A stretch of DNA of 19,630 nt from CAYRMV01 sp964425255 (GCA_964425255.1 CAYRMV010000054.1:1-19630), one strand, 5' to 3'. Positions 7,052 through 15,226 are shown, counted from the first letter of the stretch. Notes: generated by a model from the letters alone, not told the origin. Translations and numbers: made by a program.

Positions 7052-7663
7052 TTATTTTATTTCGTAGCGATACATCAATTCGTTTTCAATATATCCTTCC
7101 AATACATCTCCAATGTTAACAGGTCCAACACCAGCGGGTGTTCCTGTAAAAATTAAATCTCCTGTTTTTAATGTGATAAATTGAGAAACATAGGCGATGA
7201 TGTCAGGAATATCAAACAACATATCACTCGAGTTACCATGTTGAACAATTTGACCATTTTTTTCTAATCGAAAAGAAAGGGATTTTAGATCCAAATTGGA
7301 AGCGGCAAGAAAATGTGTTGAAATTGGTGCACTGCTATCAAATCCTTTCGCAATTTCCCAAGGTAAACTTTTTTCTTTACACTGTTGTTGCAAATCGCGT
7401 GCAGTAAAATCAATTCCTAATCCAATTTCATCAAAATAATTGTGCGCAAACTTGGCAGAAATATGTTTTCCTGCTTTTTTAATTCGAACGACGAGTTCAC
7501 ATTCATGGTGTAAATCTTGCGTAAAATTGGGGAAATAAAAAGGTTCATTTTTTGTTAATAGTGCAGTGTCTGGTTTCATGAAAAAAACGGGTTGATCCGG
7601 TTTTGGAGCATTCATTTCTTTCGCGTGATCAGCATAATTTCGTCCAATACAAATAATTTTCAT
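7052..7663 (-). CDS. Fumarylacetoacetate hydrolase (FAH) family protein
   Basis: A 203-residue cytosolic hydrolase/decarboxylase of the short FAH group (YcgM/FAHD1-like, e.g. acylpyruvase or oxaloacetate decarboxylase). It opens MKIICIGRNYADHAKEM, the usual start of this group. The metal site is visible: HHECELVVRI supplies two Glu ligands (near residues 54-56) and GLGIDFTARDLQ the third acidic ligand. KGFDSSAPIS, then DMLFDIPDIIAYVSQFITLKTGDLIFTGTPAGVGP complete the fold, with the conserved TGTPAGVG loop near 174-181. Length fits the single-domain family. It begins 6 bases after the exonuclease stop, so the two form one transcript. The true substrate is unknown. Confidence 0.9.
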   Translation of the reverse strand: MKIICIGRNYADHAKEMNAPKPDQPVFFMKPDTALLTKNEPFYFPNFTQDLHHECELVVRIKKAGKHISAKFAHNYFDEIGLGIDFTARDLQQQCKEKSLPWEIAKGFDSSAPISTHFLAASNLDLKSLSFRLEKNGQIVQHGNSSDMLFDIPDIIAYVSQFITLKTGDLIFTGTPAGVGPVNIGDVLEGYIENELMYRYEIK

Positions 7664-7669
7664 AGCGAT

Positions 7670-8536
7670 TTATTTTCCAAATTTTTGTTTCAAAGCGGCA
7701 AGTTTATCTTCCATCGAATGCGCTTCTTGTTGTTTTTTATTCTCTTTTTCCTCGCGTTGTTTCGTTTTGATACGATCCATTTCTTGCGTTAATTTTTGCT
7801 TGGTATATTTGGGGAAATCTGTAGTTTCAGAAATAAACCAACCATAATATCCTGGTTCTTCCTCTGCTACTTTTTCAACCGATTTTCCTTTGTGTTTACC
7901 AAAATTGTAAACCACTTCGTCGTGCTCATTTTTTGCTAATCTACCAGCAAAATCAACCAAAGATAAATTTCCTCCTTTGGAAAAATCAGCAAGAAAATCA
8001 ATATCTGTTTTTAAATCGGGATATTTTTCTAATTGTTGTTGTAAAACTTCCCAAGTTGCTTTTGTATCAGCAAGTGCATTGTGCGCATTGTCTAAGTTTT
8101 GATTACAATAAAATTGATAAGCAGCAGCCAATGTTCGCTGTTCCATTTTGTGAAAAATATTTTGAACATCCACAAATTTTTTCGAATTGAGATCCATGTC
8201 TATTCCTACTCGAAGTAACTCTTCGGCTAAAATGGGAATATCAAATTTATTCGAATTATATCCAGCCAAATCAGCATCGCCAATAAATGCAACGATTTGT
8301 GGAGCAATTTCTGACAAAGTAGGAGCATCTTTGATATCTTCTTGATAGATTCCATGAATTTCAGAAACTTCTTTGGGGATCTCCATTTCAGGATTAATCC
8401 GTGTTATGAATGATTCTTCTAAACCATTTGGGTGAACTTTGATGATAGCAATTTCTACGATGCGATCTTTGGAAATATTCAATCCTGTTGCTTCAATATC
8501 GAATATAGCTAAAGGACGTTTTAATTGTAGTTTCAT
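7670..8536 (-). CDS. DnaQ-like 3'-5' exonuclease with C-terminal DUF3820
   Basis: A 288-residue cytosolic DEDDh exonuclease (PF00929). Exo I is FDIEATGL with D13 and E15, GYNSNKFDIPIL (near 92) holds the Exo II Asp, and Exo III is HNALADT (near 152) with the general-base His and final Asp. A hydrophobic/acidic linker leads to a DUF3820-type region (YNFGKHKGKSVEKVAEEEPGYYGWF, about 210-235), which often follows DnaQ-like domains in Bacteroidetes, and the protein ends in a Lys/Glu-rich coiled tail. It could proofread or trim DNA or RNA; it is not fused to a polymerase. An exact promoter element lies just upstream, and the FAH gene follows after 6 bases, with no obvious functional link. Confidence 0.9.
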   Translation of the reverse strand: MKLQLKRPLAIFDIEATGLNISKDRIVEIAIIKVHPNGLEESFITRINPEMEIPKEVSEIHGIYQEDIKDAPTLSEIAPQIVAFIGDADLAGYNSNKFDIPILAEELLRVGIDMDLNSKKFVDVQNIFHKMEQRTLAAAYQFYCNQNLDNAHNALADTKATWEVLQQQLEKYPDLKTDIDFLADFSKGGNLSLVDFAGRLAKNEHDEVVYNFGKHKGKSVEKVAEEEPGYYGWFISETTDFPKYTKQKLTQEMDRIKTKQREEKENKKQQEAHSMEDKLAALKQKFGK

Positions 8537-8553
8537 GGAACTGATTTATTTTT

Positions 8554-8561
8554 CAAAGGTA
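8554..8561 (-). promoter_or_regulatory. -7 promoter element for the exonuclease - FAH unit
   Basis: On the minus strand it reads TACCTTTG, an exact TAnnTTTG. It ends 17 bases before the ATG at 8536, so the leader would be about 10 bases, too short for a Shine-Dalgarno site plus spacer. Confidence 0.6.
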
Positions 8562-8614
8562 GTTATTTTGCCGTTGAACTGATGATGTTGGCAAAAGAAT
8601 CTGTCTTAAAACAA

Positions 8615-8647
8615 AAAGAGGATACACGTTTTATGTGCATCCTCTTT
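8615..8647 (-). terminator. Intrinsic terminator of the PorE-like gene
   Basis: A 9-bp stem AAAGAGGAT (8615-8623) / ATCCTCTTT (8639-8647) is extended inward by three pairs (C8625-G8637, A8626-U8636, C8627-G8635) after one mismatch. On the minus strand it is followed by a T run. It lies 20 bases after the stop of the gene it ends. Confidence 0.8.
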
Positions 8648-8667
8648 CAATTTTGTAGAATTATCAA

Positions 8668-10755
8668 TTATTCTGTCTTCAAATAGATGTATTGGAATTC
8701 TCGGTATTTTTCTTTTTTGAAATTATCTTTTTCATATTGTGGTCCATCCACTTTTGATTCGACAATCACAACATTGATTCTACCTTGGAATTTTTCATTT
8801 TTTTGAACATACTCTACGATATCGTATTTCACGTTTTCAGCTCGTGTAGAAGCCAATTCATTGTTGTCTTTGAATTTGTTTGTTGGAACACTCGATGCAG
8901 ATGAATAAACTTTGATTGTAACGGTTTTTCTACCTTCTTCCAATTGTTTTTCAACTTCTTTCATGAACTTTTTGAAGTCACCTTTTTTCGGACTCAATTT
9001 GTTTGCATTGTAATCAAAGAAATACTTAAATTCGATTGGTTTATAGTCAATGGTAACAACCTCAGGTAAATCAACAGGTTTTTCTTCAGGTACAATTTTC
9101 ATTTCACGAACATCTAAAAGTACATCCACTTTAGTGATCGCAATTGGGCGTGTATTTTCAGTTAAAATCGTGTCAACAAGCATGATTTTTTTGCCGTTAG
9201 CATGATAGTAAGTAACTTCATATTTTTTCCCTGGGTCTACATTTGCGAAAATATTACCATCTCTTAATCGCGGTAAAACATTTAAATCTAGATTATCTGA
9301 TTTAGAACTACAATTCAAACAACGCAAACGAATTCCCATATCTTCTGGTAAGGGCAAATTATCAACTGTTTTGATGTGACCTTCCATGTAGGAAATATCA
9401 TCTAAACCTGTGTAATTATGTGCAATTTCGTAGATGTCTTTTTCACCAAAACCATCCGCTCTGTATGATGTAACGTATCCTTTTCGTCCATCTAATGTAG
9501 TTGTGTAATAAAGTTCATCACCACATGTGTTTAAAGGAAAACCAAGGTTTTTTGGAGCAGACCATTCACCTTTGTCTGATAATTTAGTTACAAACACATC
9601 AAATCCTCCCATACTTGTTTCACCATTGGAAGAAAAATATAAGGTTTTATTGTCTATCGCAATGAAAGCACCGTCTTCATCATACTTTGTATTGATTGTT
9701 GGGCCAAGATTTTTCGGCTCACTCCATCCACCATCTTCCAATCGATGCATTTCGTAGATATCTCTACCACCATAACCTCCTTTTCGGTCTGATACGAAAT
9801 AGATTGTTTGACCATCTAAGGTGACAGAACAATGTGTTTCCCATGCATTATCCAAGTTTAATTTATCACGATCATCTTTGGCAATCAAACTGAATTGATT
9901 GGAAGAAAAATCAGAGAAGTAAATATCACCCATTCCGGTCATGTCACGATAAAGATAGATTCTTCTTTCGTCAGCACTAACTGCAACAGAAGCTTCATTT
10001 TCATTTTCTTGACAAAATTCGAGTTTTTTCGGTGTTTCCCATACGTTAGATTCATTCAAAACACTATAATAAATATCTTCTTTAACTTCCGCAGATAGTG
10101 ATTGTTTTTGATAATCATCCCAAGGTCTACGAGTTGTGAAATACAAAGATGTTCCATCAAGTGAAATAACCGGAGAATATTCGGGCGCATCCGTATTGAT
10201 AACATTACCAATGTTTTTGATGGTCATGTTTTTATCTGGGTTTTTAAGTTCTTTTTCGGCAACATCACATTGTTTTAAACGAAGTTTTACTTCGGGACTT
10301 AGCGCTGTGTTTTTAACACTGTTTTTTAAGAAAAGATTGTAGTTTTCTCTTGCTTTTGTGATATCACCTTTCATGTGATACATCTGACCTAAGTAGTAAT
10401 AAGCATCAACAGAAGAAGATTTTTCTTTTTCAGAAAAAACATCATATCCTTTACTTACGTCTTGGATTGCTTTTAGCAAGTATGGTTCCGCTGAAATGAA
10501 ATTCCCTCTTGAAGTCATGAGAATGTATCCCATACGGTAATTAAAATTACAGTTTTCTGGTTCGAGTTCAAGCAATCTTTTCGTTAGTAATTCGGCTTGA
10601 TAGTTCATGTTGTTTTGCAACAACTGTGTTGATTCAAATACTAATTCTTTCTTGTTGGAACCATTTATCAATTCTTGCATTCGTTGGTCGGAGAGTTGGC
10701 CAAAACCAGTAAAGCTAATAGTAGCAAATAAAAAAAGTAAACTAATATACTTCAT
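8668..10755 (-). CDS. PorE-like envelope protein: TPR, five-bladed propeller, OmpA_C-like domain
   Basis: A 695-residue exported protein. A signal peptide (MKYISLLFLFATISFTGFGQ) is followed by tetratricopeptide-type helices (about 30-165: LTKRLLELEPENCNF, DAYYYLGQMYHMKGD). Five WD40-like PD40 blades follow, each with a ...DG/D..xxYF.S/T.R... strand (near 190, 252, 305, 358, 410). A small CRD-like beta domain comes next (about 455-550), then a C-terminal OmpA_C-like domain (about 572-695; FKYFFDYNANKLS, ELASTRAENV). This order matches PorE of the type IX secretion system. Two oddities: the GHTD peptidoglycan signature is replaced by YSSASS, and there is no lipobox Cys, whereas PorE of Porphyromonas is a lipoprotein. 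It has its own promoter and terminator. T9SS membership is inference. Confidence 0.82.
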   Translation of the reverse strand: MKYISLLFLFATISFTGFGQLSDQRMQELINGSNKKELVFESTQLLQNNMNYQAELLTKRLLELEPENCNFNYRMGYILMTSRGNFISAEPYLLKAIQDVSKGYDVFSEKEKSSSVDAYYYLGQMYHMKGDITKARENYNLFLKNSVKNTALSPEVKLRLKQCDVAEKELKNPDKNMTIKNIGNVINTDAPEYSPVISLDGTSLYFTTRRPWDDYQKQSLSAEVKEDIYYSVLNESNVWETPKKLEFCQENENEASVAVSADERRIYLYRDMTGMGDIYFSDFSSNQFSLIAKDDRDKLNLDNAWETHCSVTLDGQTIYFVSDRKGGYGGRDIYEMHRLEDGGWSEPKNLGPTINTKYDEDGAFIAIDNKTLYFSSNGETSMGGFDVFVTKLSDKGEWSAPKNLGFPLNTCGDELYYTTTLDGRKGYVTSYRADGFGEKDIYEIAHNYTGLDDISYMEGHIKTVDNLPLPEDMGIRLRCLNCSSKSDNLDLNVLPRLRDGNIFANVDPGKKYEVTYYHANGKKIMLVDTILTENTRPIAITKVDVLLDVREMKIVPEEKPVDLPEVVTIDYKPIEFKYFFDYNANKLSPKKGDFKKFMKEVEKQLEEGRKTVTIKVYSSASSVPTNKFKDNNELASTRAENVKYDIVEYVQKNEKFQGRINVVIVESKVDGPQYEKDNFKKEKYREFQYIYLKTE

Positions 10756-10777
10756 ATCATCAGTAATAATTGAGACA

Positions 10778-10798
10778 ACTAAATAACAATTATTTAGT
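10778..10798 (-). repeat. Inverted repeat in the 5' UTR of the PorE-like gene
   Basis: A 9-bp perfect inverted repeat ACTAAATAA / TTATTTAGT with a 3-base centre lies between the predicted transcription start and the ATG. In RNA it would form a weak all-AU-rich hairpin about 23 bases before the start codon. It could affect translation, or bind a dimeric protein at the DNA level, or be chance in AT-rich DNA. Confidence 0.5.
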
Positions 10799-10816
10799 GG
10801 TTAAATAAAATCTATA

Positions 10817-10824
10817 CAAAGATA
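10817..10824 (-). promoter_or_regulatory. -7 promoter element for the PorE-like gene
   Basis: The minus strand reads TATCTTTG, an exact TAnnTTTG. Transcription from near 10810 would give a leader of about 55 bases that includes the 10778-10798 inverted repeat. Confidence 0.6.
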
Positions 10825-10868
10825 ATAAAATCATTGTAAATTGGATATTTAGAAAATTTAGTGTAAAA

Positions 10869-10893
10869 AAAAGCGTCCTTCAAGGACGCTTTT
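10869..10893 (-). terminator. Intrinsic terminator of the E2 acyltransferase gene
   Basis: A perfect 10-bp stem AAAAGCGTCC (10869-10878) / GGACGCTTTT (10884-10893) with loop TTCAA is followed on the minus strand by a T run (10872-10865). It begins 8 bases after the TAA of the E2 gene. Confidence 0.88.
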
Positions 10894-10901
10894 GTTAAAA
10901 T

Positions 10902-12230
10902 TTATAATTCTCTATTTGGATCAAATGCCTCTAAGTAATCAGCTACTCTACGAACAAATTGTCCACCAAGTGAACCATCCACAACGCGGTGGTCATACGA
11001 ATGTGACAAGAACATTTTGTGTCTGATTCCGATAAAGTCACCTTCTGGAGTTTCAATTACAGCTGGTAATTTTCGGATGGCTCCAAGCGCTAAAATAGCA
11101 ACTTGTGGCTGGTTGATAATTGGCGTACCCATTACATTTCCGAAAGTACCAACATTCGTAACTGTATATGTTCCTCCTTGAATGTCTTCTGGCTTCAATT
11201 TGTTGTTTCGTGCATTGTTTGCCAATTCATTCACAGCTTTGGTTAATCCTGTTAAGTTAAGACGATCAGCATTTTTAACAACTGGAACAATCAAATTTCC
11301 GGAAGGAAGAGCTGTTGCCATTCCAAGATTAATTTCTTTCTTACGGATAATTTGATTTCCACTCACGCTTACGTTAATCATAGGGAAGTCTTTGATTGCT
11401 TTTGCAATTGCTTCCATGAAAATTGGTGTGAAAGTGATGTTTTCTCCTTCGCGTTTTAAGAACTCATTTTTTACTTTGTTTCTCCAGTTCACGATGTTTG
11501 TAACATCCGCTTCAACAAAAGAAGTTACGTGAGGAGAAACATGTTTAGACATTACCATGTGCTCTGCAATCATTTTGCGCATACGGTCCATCTCGATAAT
11601 TTCATCACCTGGATTTGGAATAACTACGGGTTCTTTGATGTTTGCTAAGAAACCAGATCCAGCAGGAGCAGCTGGTTTTGCAGGCGAAACTGCAACTACT
11701 TCCACTTTAGGAGCAGCAACTGGCGCAGAGCCACGATTATCTAAGTATGATAAAATATCTTTTTTGGTAACACGCCCTTCTTGACCGCTTCCAGCAATAA
11801 CGGCTAATTCATCCGCTGTAATTCCTTCTTTTTCAGCAATACTTCTTACCAAAGGTGAATAGAATTTTCCATTCGTTGCCTCTTTTGTAAGAGCAACAGT
11901 TCCGCTAGAAACCGGTGAAGGAGCAGATTCTTTAGATACAACTGAAGTCGATTCAACAGCTGGAGTTTCAACAACGGGAACATCCGAACCGTCTGTTGAA
12001 ATAATCGCAATAACATCTCCAACTTGAGCTACTTGGTCTTTCTCAAATAAACGTTTGATTAAGATCCCCTGAGCCTCAGAAGGGAGTTCGTTATCCACTT
12101 TGTCTGTAGCCACTTCCACGAGTGGTTCGTCCATTTCGACTGAGTCGCCAATATTTTTTAACCAGTTAGTGATCGTTGCTTCCGTCACGCTTTCTCCCAT
12201 TTTAGGGAGTCTGATTTCTACCTGTGCCAT
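10902..12230 (-). CDS. Dihydrolipoamide acyltransferase, E2 of a 2-oxo acid dehydrogenase
   Basis: A 442-residue E2 component that passes an acyl group from lipoamide to CoA in a 2-oxo acid dehydrogenase complex. A single N-terminal lipoyl domain (1-78) has Lys44 within ATDKVDNELP as the lipoylation site. A Pro/Ala/Val-rich linker follows, then the E3/E1-binding domain (YSPLVRSIAEKEGI to VTKKDILSYL, about 128-166), a second linker, and the catalytic domain (about 210-442) with the HRVVDGSLGG active site. One lipoyl domain and the EMDEPLVEVATDKVDNE start resemble branched-chain-type E2s, though pyruvate or 2-oxoglutarate use cannot be excluded. No E1 or E3 gene is adjacent. It has its own promoter and a strong terminator, so it is probably monocistronic. 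The length is normal. Confidence 0.92.
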   Translation of the reverse strand: MAQVEIRLPKMGESVTEATITNWLKNIGDSVEMDEPLVEVATDKVDNELPSEAQGILIKRLFEKDQVAQVGDVIAIISTDGSDVPVVETPAVESTSVVSKESAPSPVSSGTVALTKEATNGKFYSPLVRSIAEKEGITADELAVIAGSGQEGRVTKKDILSYLDNRGSAPVAAPKVEVVAVSPAKPAAPAGSGFLANIKEPVVIPNPGDEIIEMDRMRKMIAEHMVMSKHVSPHVTSFVEADVTNIVNWRNKVKNEFLKREGENITFTPIFMEAIAKAIKDFPMINVSVSGNQIIRKKEINLGMATALPSGNLIVPVVKNADRLNLTGLTKAVNELANNARNNKLKPEDIQGGTYTVTNVGTFGNVMGTPIINQPQVAILALGAIRKLPAVIETPEGDFIGIRHKMFLSHSYDHRVVDGSLGGQFVRRVADYLEAFDPNREL

Positions 12231-12263
12231 GTTCCGAGTATAGGATTTCTTGTTTTTTCGTCA

Positions 12264-12271
12264 CAAAAGTA
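12264..12271 (-). promoter_or_regulatory. -7 promoter element for the E2 gene
   Basis: The minus strand reads TACTTTTG, an exact TAnnTTTG, 33 bases before the ATG at 12230. Transcription would begin near 12257 with a leader of about 27 bases. It lies just beyond the stop of the upstream GT2 gene. Confidence 0.6.
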
Positions 12272-12306
12272 AGTTAAAATTCGAATAAATCGGTACTTTA
12301 TGTCAA

Positions 12307-14271
12307 TTATCTGTCTAAATATTTCCAGGCTTTTTTTAAGATAGATAAATCTTTCCAAATCGTATAATCTCTGGCATAAATCAGATTTAGTTTGCTTGTC
12401 CAGGCTGAATCATTGGTTGTGTGATTGTCTTGAGGACTAAGAATACCTTGTTTCAAATTGGGTAACTTTACAGGTGAAATAGACGAATAATCAGCTAATG
12501 ATTTTGCATATCCGACCACGGATTTTTTTCCAAAAAGTAAGGCAATCATGTTTCTAACAAACGTACTTTTTGTATTGAATTTCCAGAAAATAAGTGGGAA
12601 AGCCAATAATCCGAATAGTCCTGTAAAAAAATCAAGCGTACGTTTTGCGCGAATATTTCCTTGAGTTGAGATTTGATTAATATTGAGCACATATAAATCT
12701 CCAGCTGTATCAATTGAATTACTACCAATTAGATACAAACTATCTGGTTGTGCAATTTTAAAATCGATGTGTGAAGATCCCAATTCGGACATCCAATGTA
12801 AGATATCTTGAGCAGTAACATCTTTTGCACAAAAAATTATTTCATCAACACCATGTAAGAAGGCAATTTGGTCGAGTTGAGATAAAATTCCAATTTGTTT
12901 ATCTTCTTTTTCATTTGTTCCTGAAACAAATTCAATCGACTCTATTTTACTTGTAGTTTGTCTTAAAATAGTTGCAACACGTTCGGATTCTTCTAGTTTA
13001 CCAACTAAAATGAATTTTTGATTTTTTGCACCTGCCAAACTAAATTTTTTCCCAATAGAAAAATGTAAGAAAAGTCTTGAAAGAGAAAAATAGCCAATCA
13101 CCCAAGCTGTACCGATTAAAATATAAAGACGTGAAAACTGCCAATCTTTGGGCAATAATGCATAAGCGATTAAAATGAAAAGTGTACCAATAACACTTCC
13201 TAGAACAAAGTTTTTAAAGCGTATTGGCAAATCGTAGCCTCCTCGATAAAAAATGTTTAACATCCAGACTAAGGTGTAACTAGGGACTGAAATCTGGATA
13301 ACAGCTTGTGGGAATTCAATGTTAGCTTGTTCCCAATAGCGAGTTAGTAGGCTCAAACCACCATATAAATAGGCAAAATCGAAAACAGGAAGAGCAGCTT
13401 TTTTAATGAAGCGAGTTAGAATGGCTAGTCCTGCTCGAAGATAAATGGCGAAGTTGATTAGAAAGGAAAACAGTTTTGCGTTTTTTTGAGAAAAATGTTT
13501 TTCTGCAAAAATTACCATGGCACGGTAAAAAACGAAAACGTAATTCACCGAACTTTTTTTGGTACTTTCACCTTTGTAATGTATGATACTTGTTTCAGGG
13601 AAATAATAATTTTTATAACCACCCAAAATAATGCGGTATGATAAATCAATATCTTCCCCATACATAAAAAAAGCCTCGTCCAATAATCCCACTTTTTTCA
13701 GCGTATCCATGCGCATTAACATGAAAGCACCACTTAATATTTCTACTTCATGCGTTTTGAATTCAGACAGAAACCCCAAATGATATTGACCAAATCGTTT
13801 TGATTTCGGAAACAAAGAAGAAAGACCGAATATTTTATAAAATGCCACTGCAGGTGTAGGAAGTCCTCTTTTTGATTCAGGTAAAAACTTTCCTTTACCA
13901 TCTAGCATGCGAACACCTAAACCACCAGCTTCAGGATGTTCATCCATGAATTGAACAACTTTGCTAAAGGTGTCTTCTTCTACAACTGTATCTGGATTGA
14001 GAAGTAGAACATATTCTCCTTTTGAAATTTCGATAGCTTGATTGTTTGCTTTTGAAAAACCCCGATTGTCTTTGTTTGCAATTAAAATGGCATGTGGAAA
14101 TTTTTCTTTAACCATTTCAACCGAACCGTCAATCGAATTATTATCAACAACAAAAACTTCTCCGGATACTTTTTCCAAAGCTTTAAATACAGAATTCAAA
14201 CATTGCTCCAGAAAGTATTCAACGTTGTAGTTTACAATGATAACAGATATTTTGACAGGATATTTCACCAC
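12307..14271 (-). CDS. GT2 glycosyltransferase fused to a catalytically gutted sugar-phosphate transferase-like half
   Basis: A 654-residue membrane protein. Residues 1-240 are a GT-A family 2 glycosyltransferase of rhamnosyltransferase type: VIIVNYN, VVDNNSIDGS, NPDTV (acidic donor/metal motif near 95), LSGAFMLMR and FMYGEDIDLSYR. Membrane helices follow (about 265-290, 355-375, 385-405). A Rossmann-like domain (KFILVGK, about 424-530) is placed like that of WcaJ-type proteins. From 543 the C-terminus mimics PF02397: KRTLDFFTGLFGL, then KSVVGYA, LKQGI and DYTIWKDLSILKKAW. Only about 42 residues separate KRTLD from VVGYA, against about 103 in the intact transferase at 4982, so the catalytic LDEFPQ block is absent. 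The start is GTG 14271, directly after the TAA of the lipoprotein; no in-frame ATG is available. It probably builds a surface glycan. Confidence 0.88.
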   Translation of the reverse strand: MVKYPVKISVIIVNYNVEYFLEQCLNSVFKALEKVSGEVFVVDNNSIDGSVEMVKEKFPHAILIANKDNRGFSKANNQAIEISKGEYVLLLNPDTVVEEDTFSKVVQFMDEHPEAGGLGVRMLDGKGKFLPESKRGLPTPAVAFYKIFGLSSLFPKSKRFGQYHLGFLSEFKTHEVEILSGAFMLMRMDTLKKVGLLDEAFFMYGEDIDLSYRIILGGYKNYYFPETSIIHYKGESTKKSSVNYVFVFYRAMVIFAEKHFSQKNAKLFSFLINFAIYLRAGLAILTRFIKKAALPVFDFAYLYGGLSLLTRYWEQANIEFPQAVIQISVPSYTLVWMLNIFYRGGYDLPIRFKNFVLGSVIGTLFILIAYALLPKDWQFSRLYILIGTAWVIGYFSLSRLFLHFSIGKKFSLAGAKNQKFILVGKLEESERVATILRQTTSKIESIEFVSGTNEKEDKQIGILSQLDQIAFLHGVDEIIFCAKDVTAQDILHWMSELGSSHIDFKIAQPDSLYLIGSNSIDTAGDLYVLNINQISTQGNIRAKRTLDFFTGLFGLLAFPLIFWKFNTKSTFVRNMIALLFGKKSVVGYAKSLADYSSISPVKLPNLKQGILSPQDNHTTNDSAWTSKLNLIYARDYTIWKDLSILKKAWKYLDR

Positions 14272-14808
14272 TTATTTGATCAATTTTGCATCAACAAAAA
14301 AAGTTGATTCGATAGATACTTTGACTTCTTCAGTGATTAATTCATCTGTAACTGCTTCGACACGAAGTTTGAGAGTCGATTCTTGGATATATTCTTTGAG
14401 TTCTGTTTTAGAAACATCACATACGATAGTATTTCCAACGGAATTAGAAATGTTTGATTTTTCCGCCAATAAAACCTCAGATAAATTTCCAGCTTGAATA
14501 AAAATTTTCACCGAATTCAAGAAGCTAAATGTTTCGTTTTCAGGTGATGAAATTGTTAAGGTTAAGTTTGTCAATTGCATCGATTCAACATAATCTGCTT
14601 TTGAATTATTGTTGGCTAATTGCGATTCAGACGAAGTTTCAATTTCAGGAGTTTGAATTGAAAATGGCAAATTCAAAGTTGTACTAGCTGGAATAGTGGC
14701 TTCAGAATTTAAATAGATATTAAATTGAGTGAGTTTTTTGGAGCATCCATTTAATAGGAGTATGATTGAAAATAAAACAATCAATCGAAGTGAATGGTGA
14801 ATAGACAT
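14272..14808 (-). CDS. Lipoprotein of unknown function, 178 aa
   Basis: The N-terminus is a lipoprotein signal (RLIVLFSIILLLNGCSKK, lipidated Cys about residue 22). The mature part is Thr/Ser/Asn-rich with alternating hydrophobic residues, and VKIFIQAGNLSEVLLAEKSNI and TLKLRVEAVTDELITEEVKVSI suggest beta strands. It may be a single beta-sandwich domain. I do not recognise a family. It begins 21 bases after the ridA stop, and its TAA at 14274-14272 abuts the GTG start of the GT2 gene with no gap. That strict coupling argues the lipoprotein works with the glycosyltransferase. Confidence 0.75.
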   Translation of the reverse strand: MSIHHSLRLIVLFSIILLLNGCSKKLTQFNIYLNSEATIPASTTLNLPFSIQTPEIETSSESQLANNNSKADYVESMQLTNLTLTISSPENETFSFLNSVKIFIQAGNLSEVLLAEKSNISNSVGNTIVCDVSKTELKEYIQESTLKLRVEAVTDELITEEVKVSIESTFFVDAKLIK

Positions 14809-14829
14809 ACTATCGAAATAACGAATGAA

Positions 14830-15210
14830 TTAAGATTTAATTGCGATACAAGAAATTTCAATCGGAACATCCATCGGTAAACGACTTACTTGTACAGTTT
14901 CTCTAGCAGGATAAATTCCTGAAAAATAGGAAGAATAAATGGTGTTAACTTCAGAAAAATCATTCAGGTCTTTTAAGAAAATCGAACATTTCACAACATC
15001 AGAAAAGTCCATCCCGGCTTCTTTGAGTAATGCTTGAATATTGTCCAAAACACGATGAGTTGCTTGGTCAATGGTTTCAATTTCAAGCAATCCTGTTGAT
15101 GGGTTTAATGGAATTTGACCACTAACATATAAAGTGTTTTCAGCTAAAATTGCTTGACTATATGGACCAATTGGAGCAGGAGCGCCTGGAATTTGAATCG
15201 CTTTTTTCAT
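14830..15210 (-). CDS. ridA: RidA family reactive intermediate/imine deaminase
   Basis: A 126-residue cytosolic RidA (YjgF/YER057c/UK114) enzyme that hydrolyses reactive enamines and imines such as 2-aminoacrylate released by PLP enzymes. It shows the complete signature: PGAPAPIGPYSQAI at residues 8-21, YVSGQIPLNP, ATHRVLDNIQALLKEAG, VVKCSIFLKDLNDFSEVN, then YPARETVQVSRLP with the conserved carboxylate-binding Arg near 102, and a final EISCIA. The ATG at 15210 gives the standard length; an upstream TTG adds seven residues lying in the leader. It heads the unit ridA - lipoprotein - GT2 and diverges from the pabA/trpG-type gene. The pairing may be metabolic, since amino-acid and folate enzymes generate enamines, but that is inference. 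Confidence 0.93.
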   Translation of the reverse strand: MKKAIQIPGAPAPIGPYSQAILAENTLYVSGQIPLNPSTGLLEIETIDQATHRVLDNIQALLKEAGMDFSDVVKCSIFLKDLNDFSEVNTIYSSYFSGIYPARETVQVSRLPMDVPIEISCIAIKS

Positions 15211-15218
15211 TTTTGATG

Positions 15219-15226
15219 TACCTTTG
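15219..15226 (+). promoter_or_regulatory. -7 promoter element for the pabA/trpG-type gene
   Basis: TACCTTTG is an exact TAnnTTTG, placing the start near 15232 and leaving a leader of about 25 bases. It lies inside the region transcribed from the opposing ridA promoter. Confidence 0.6.
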
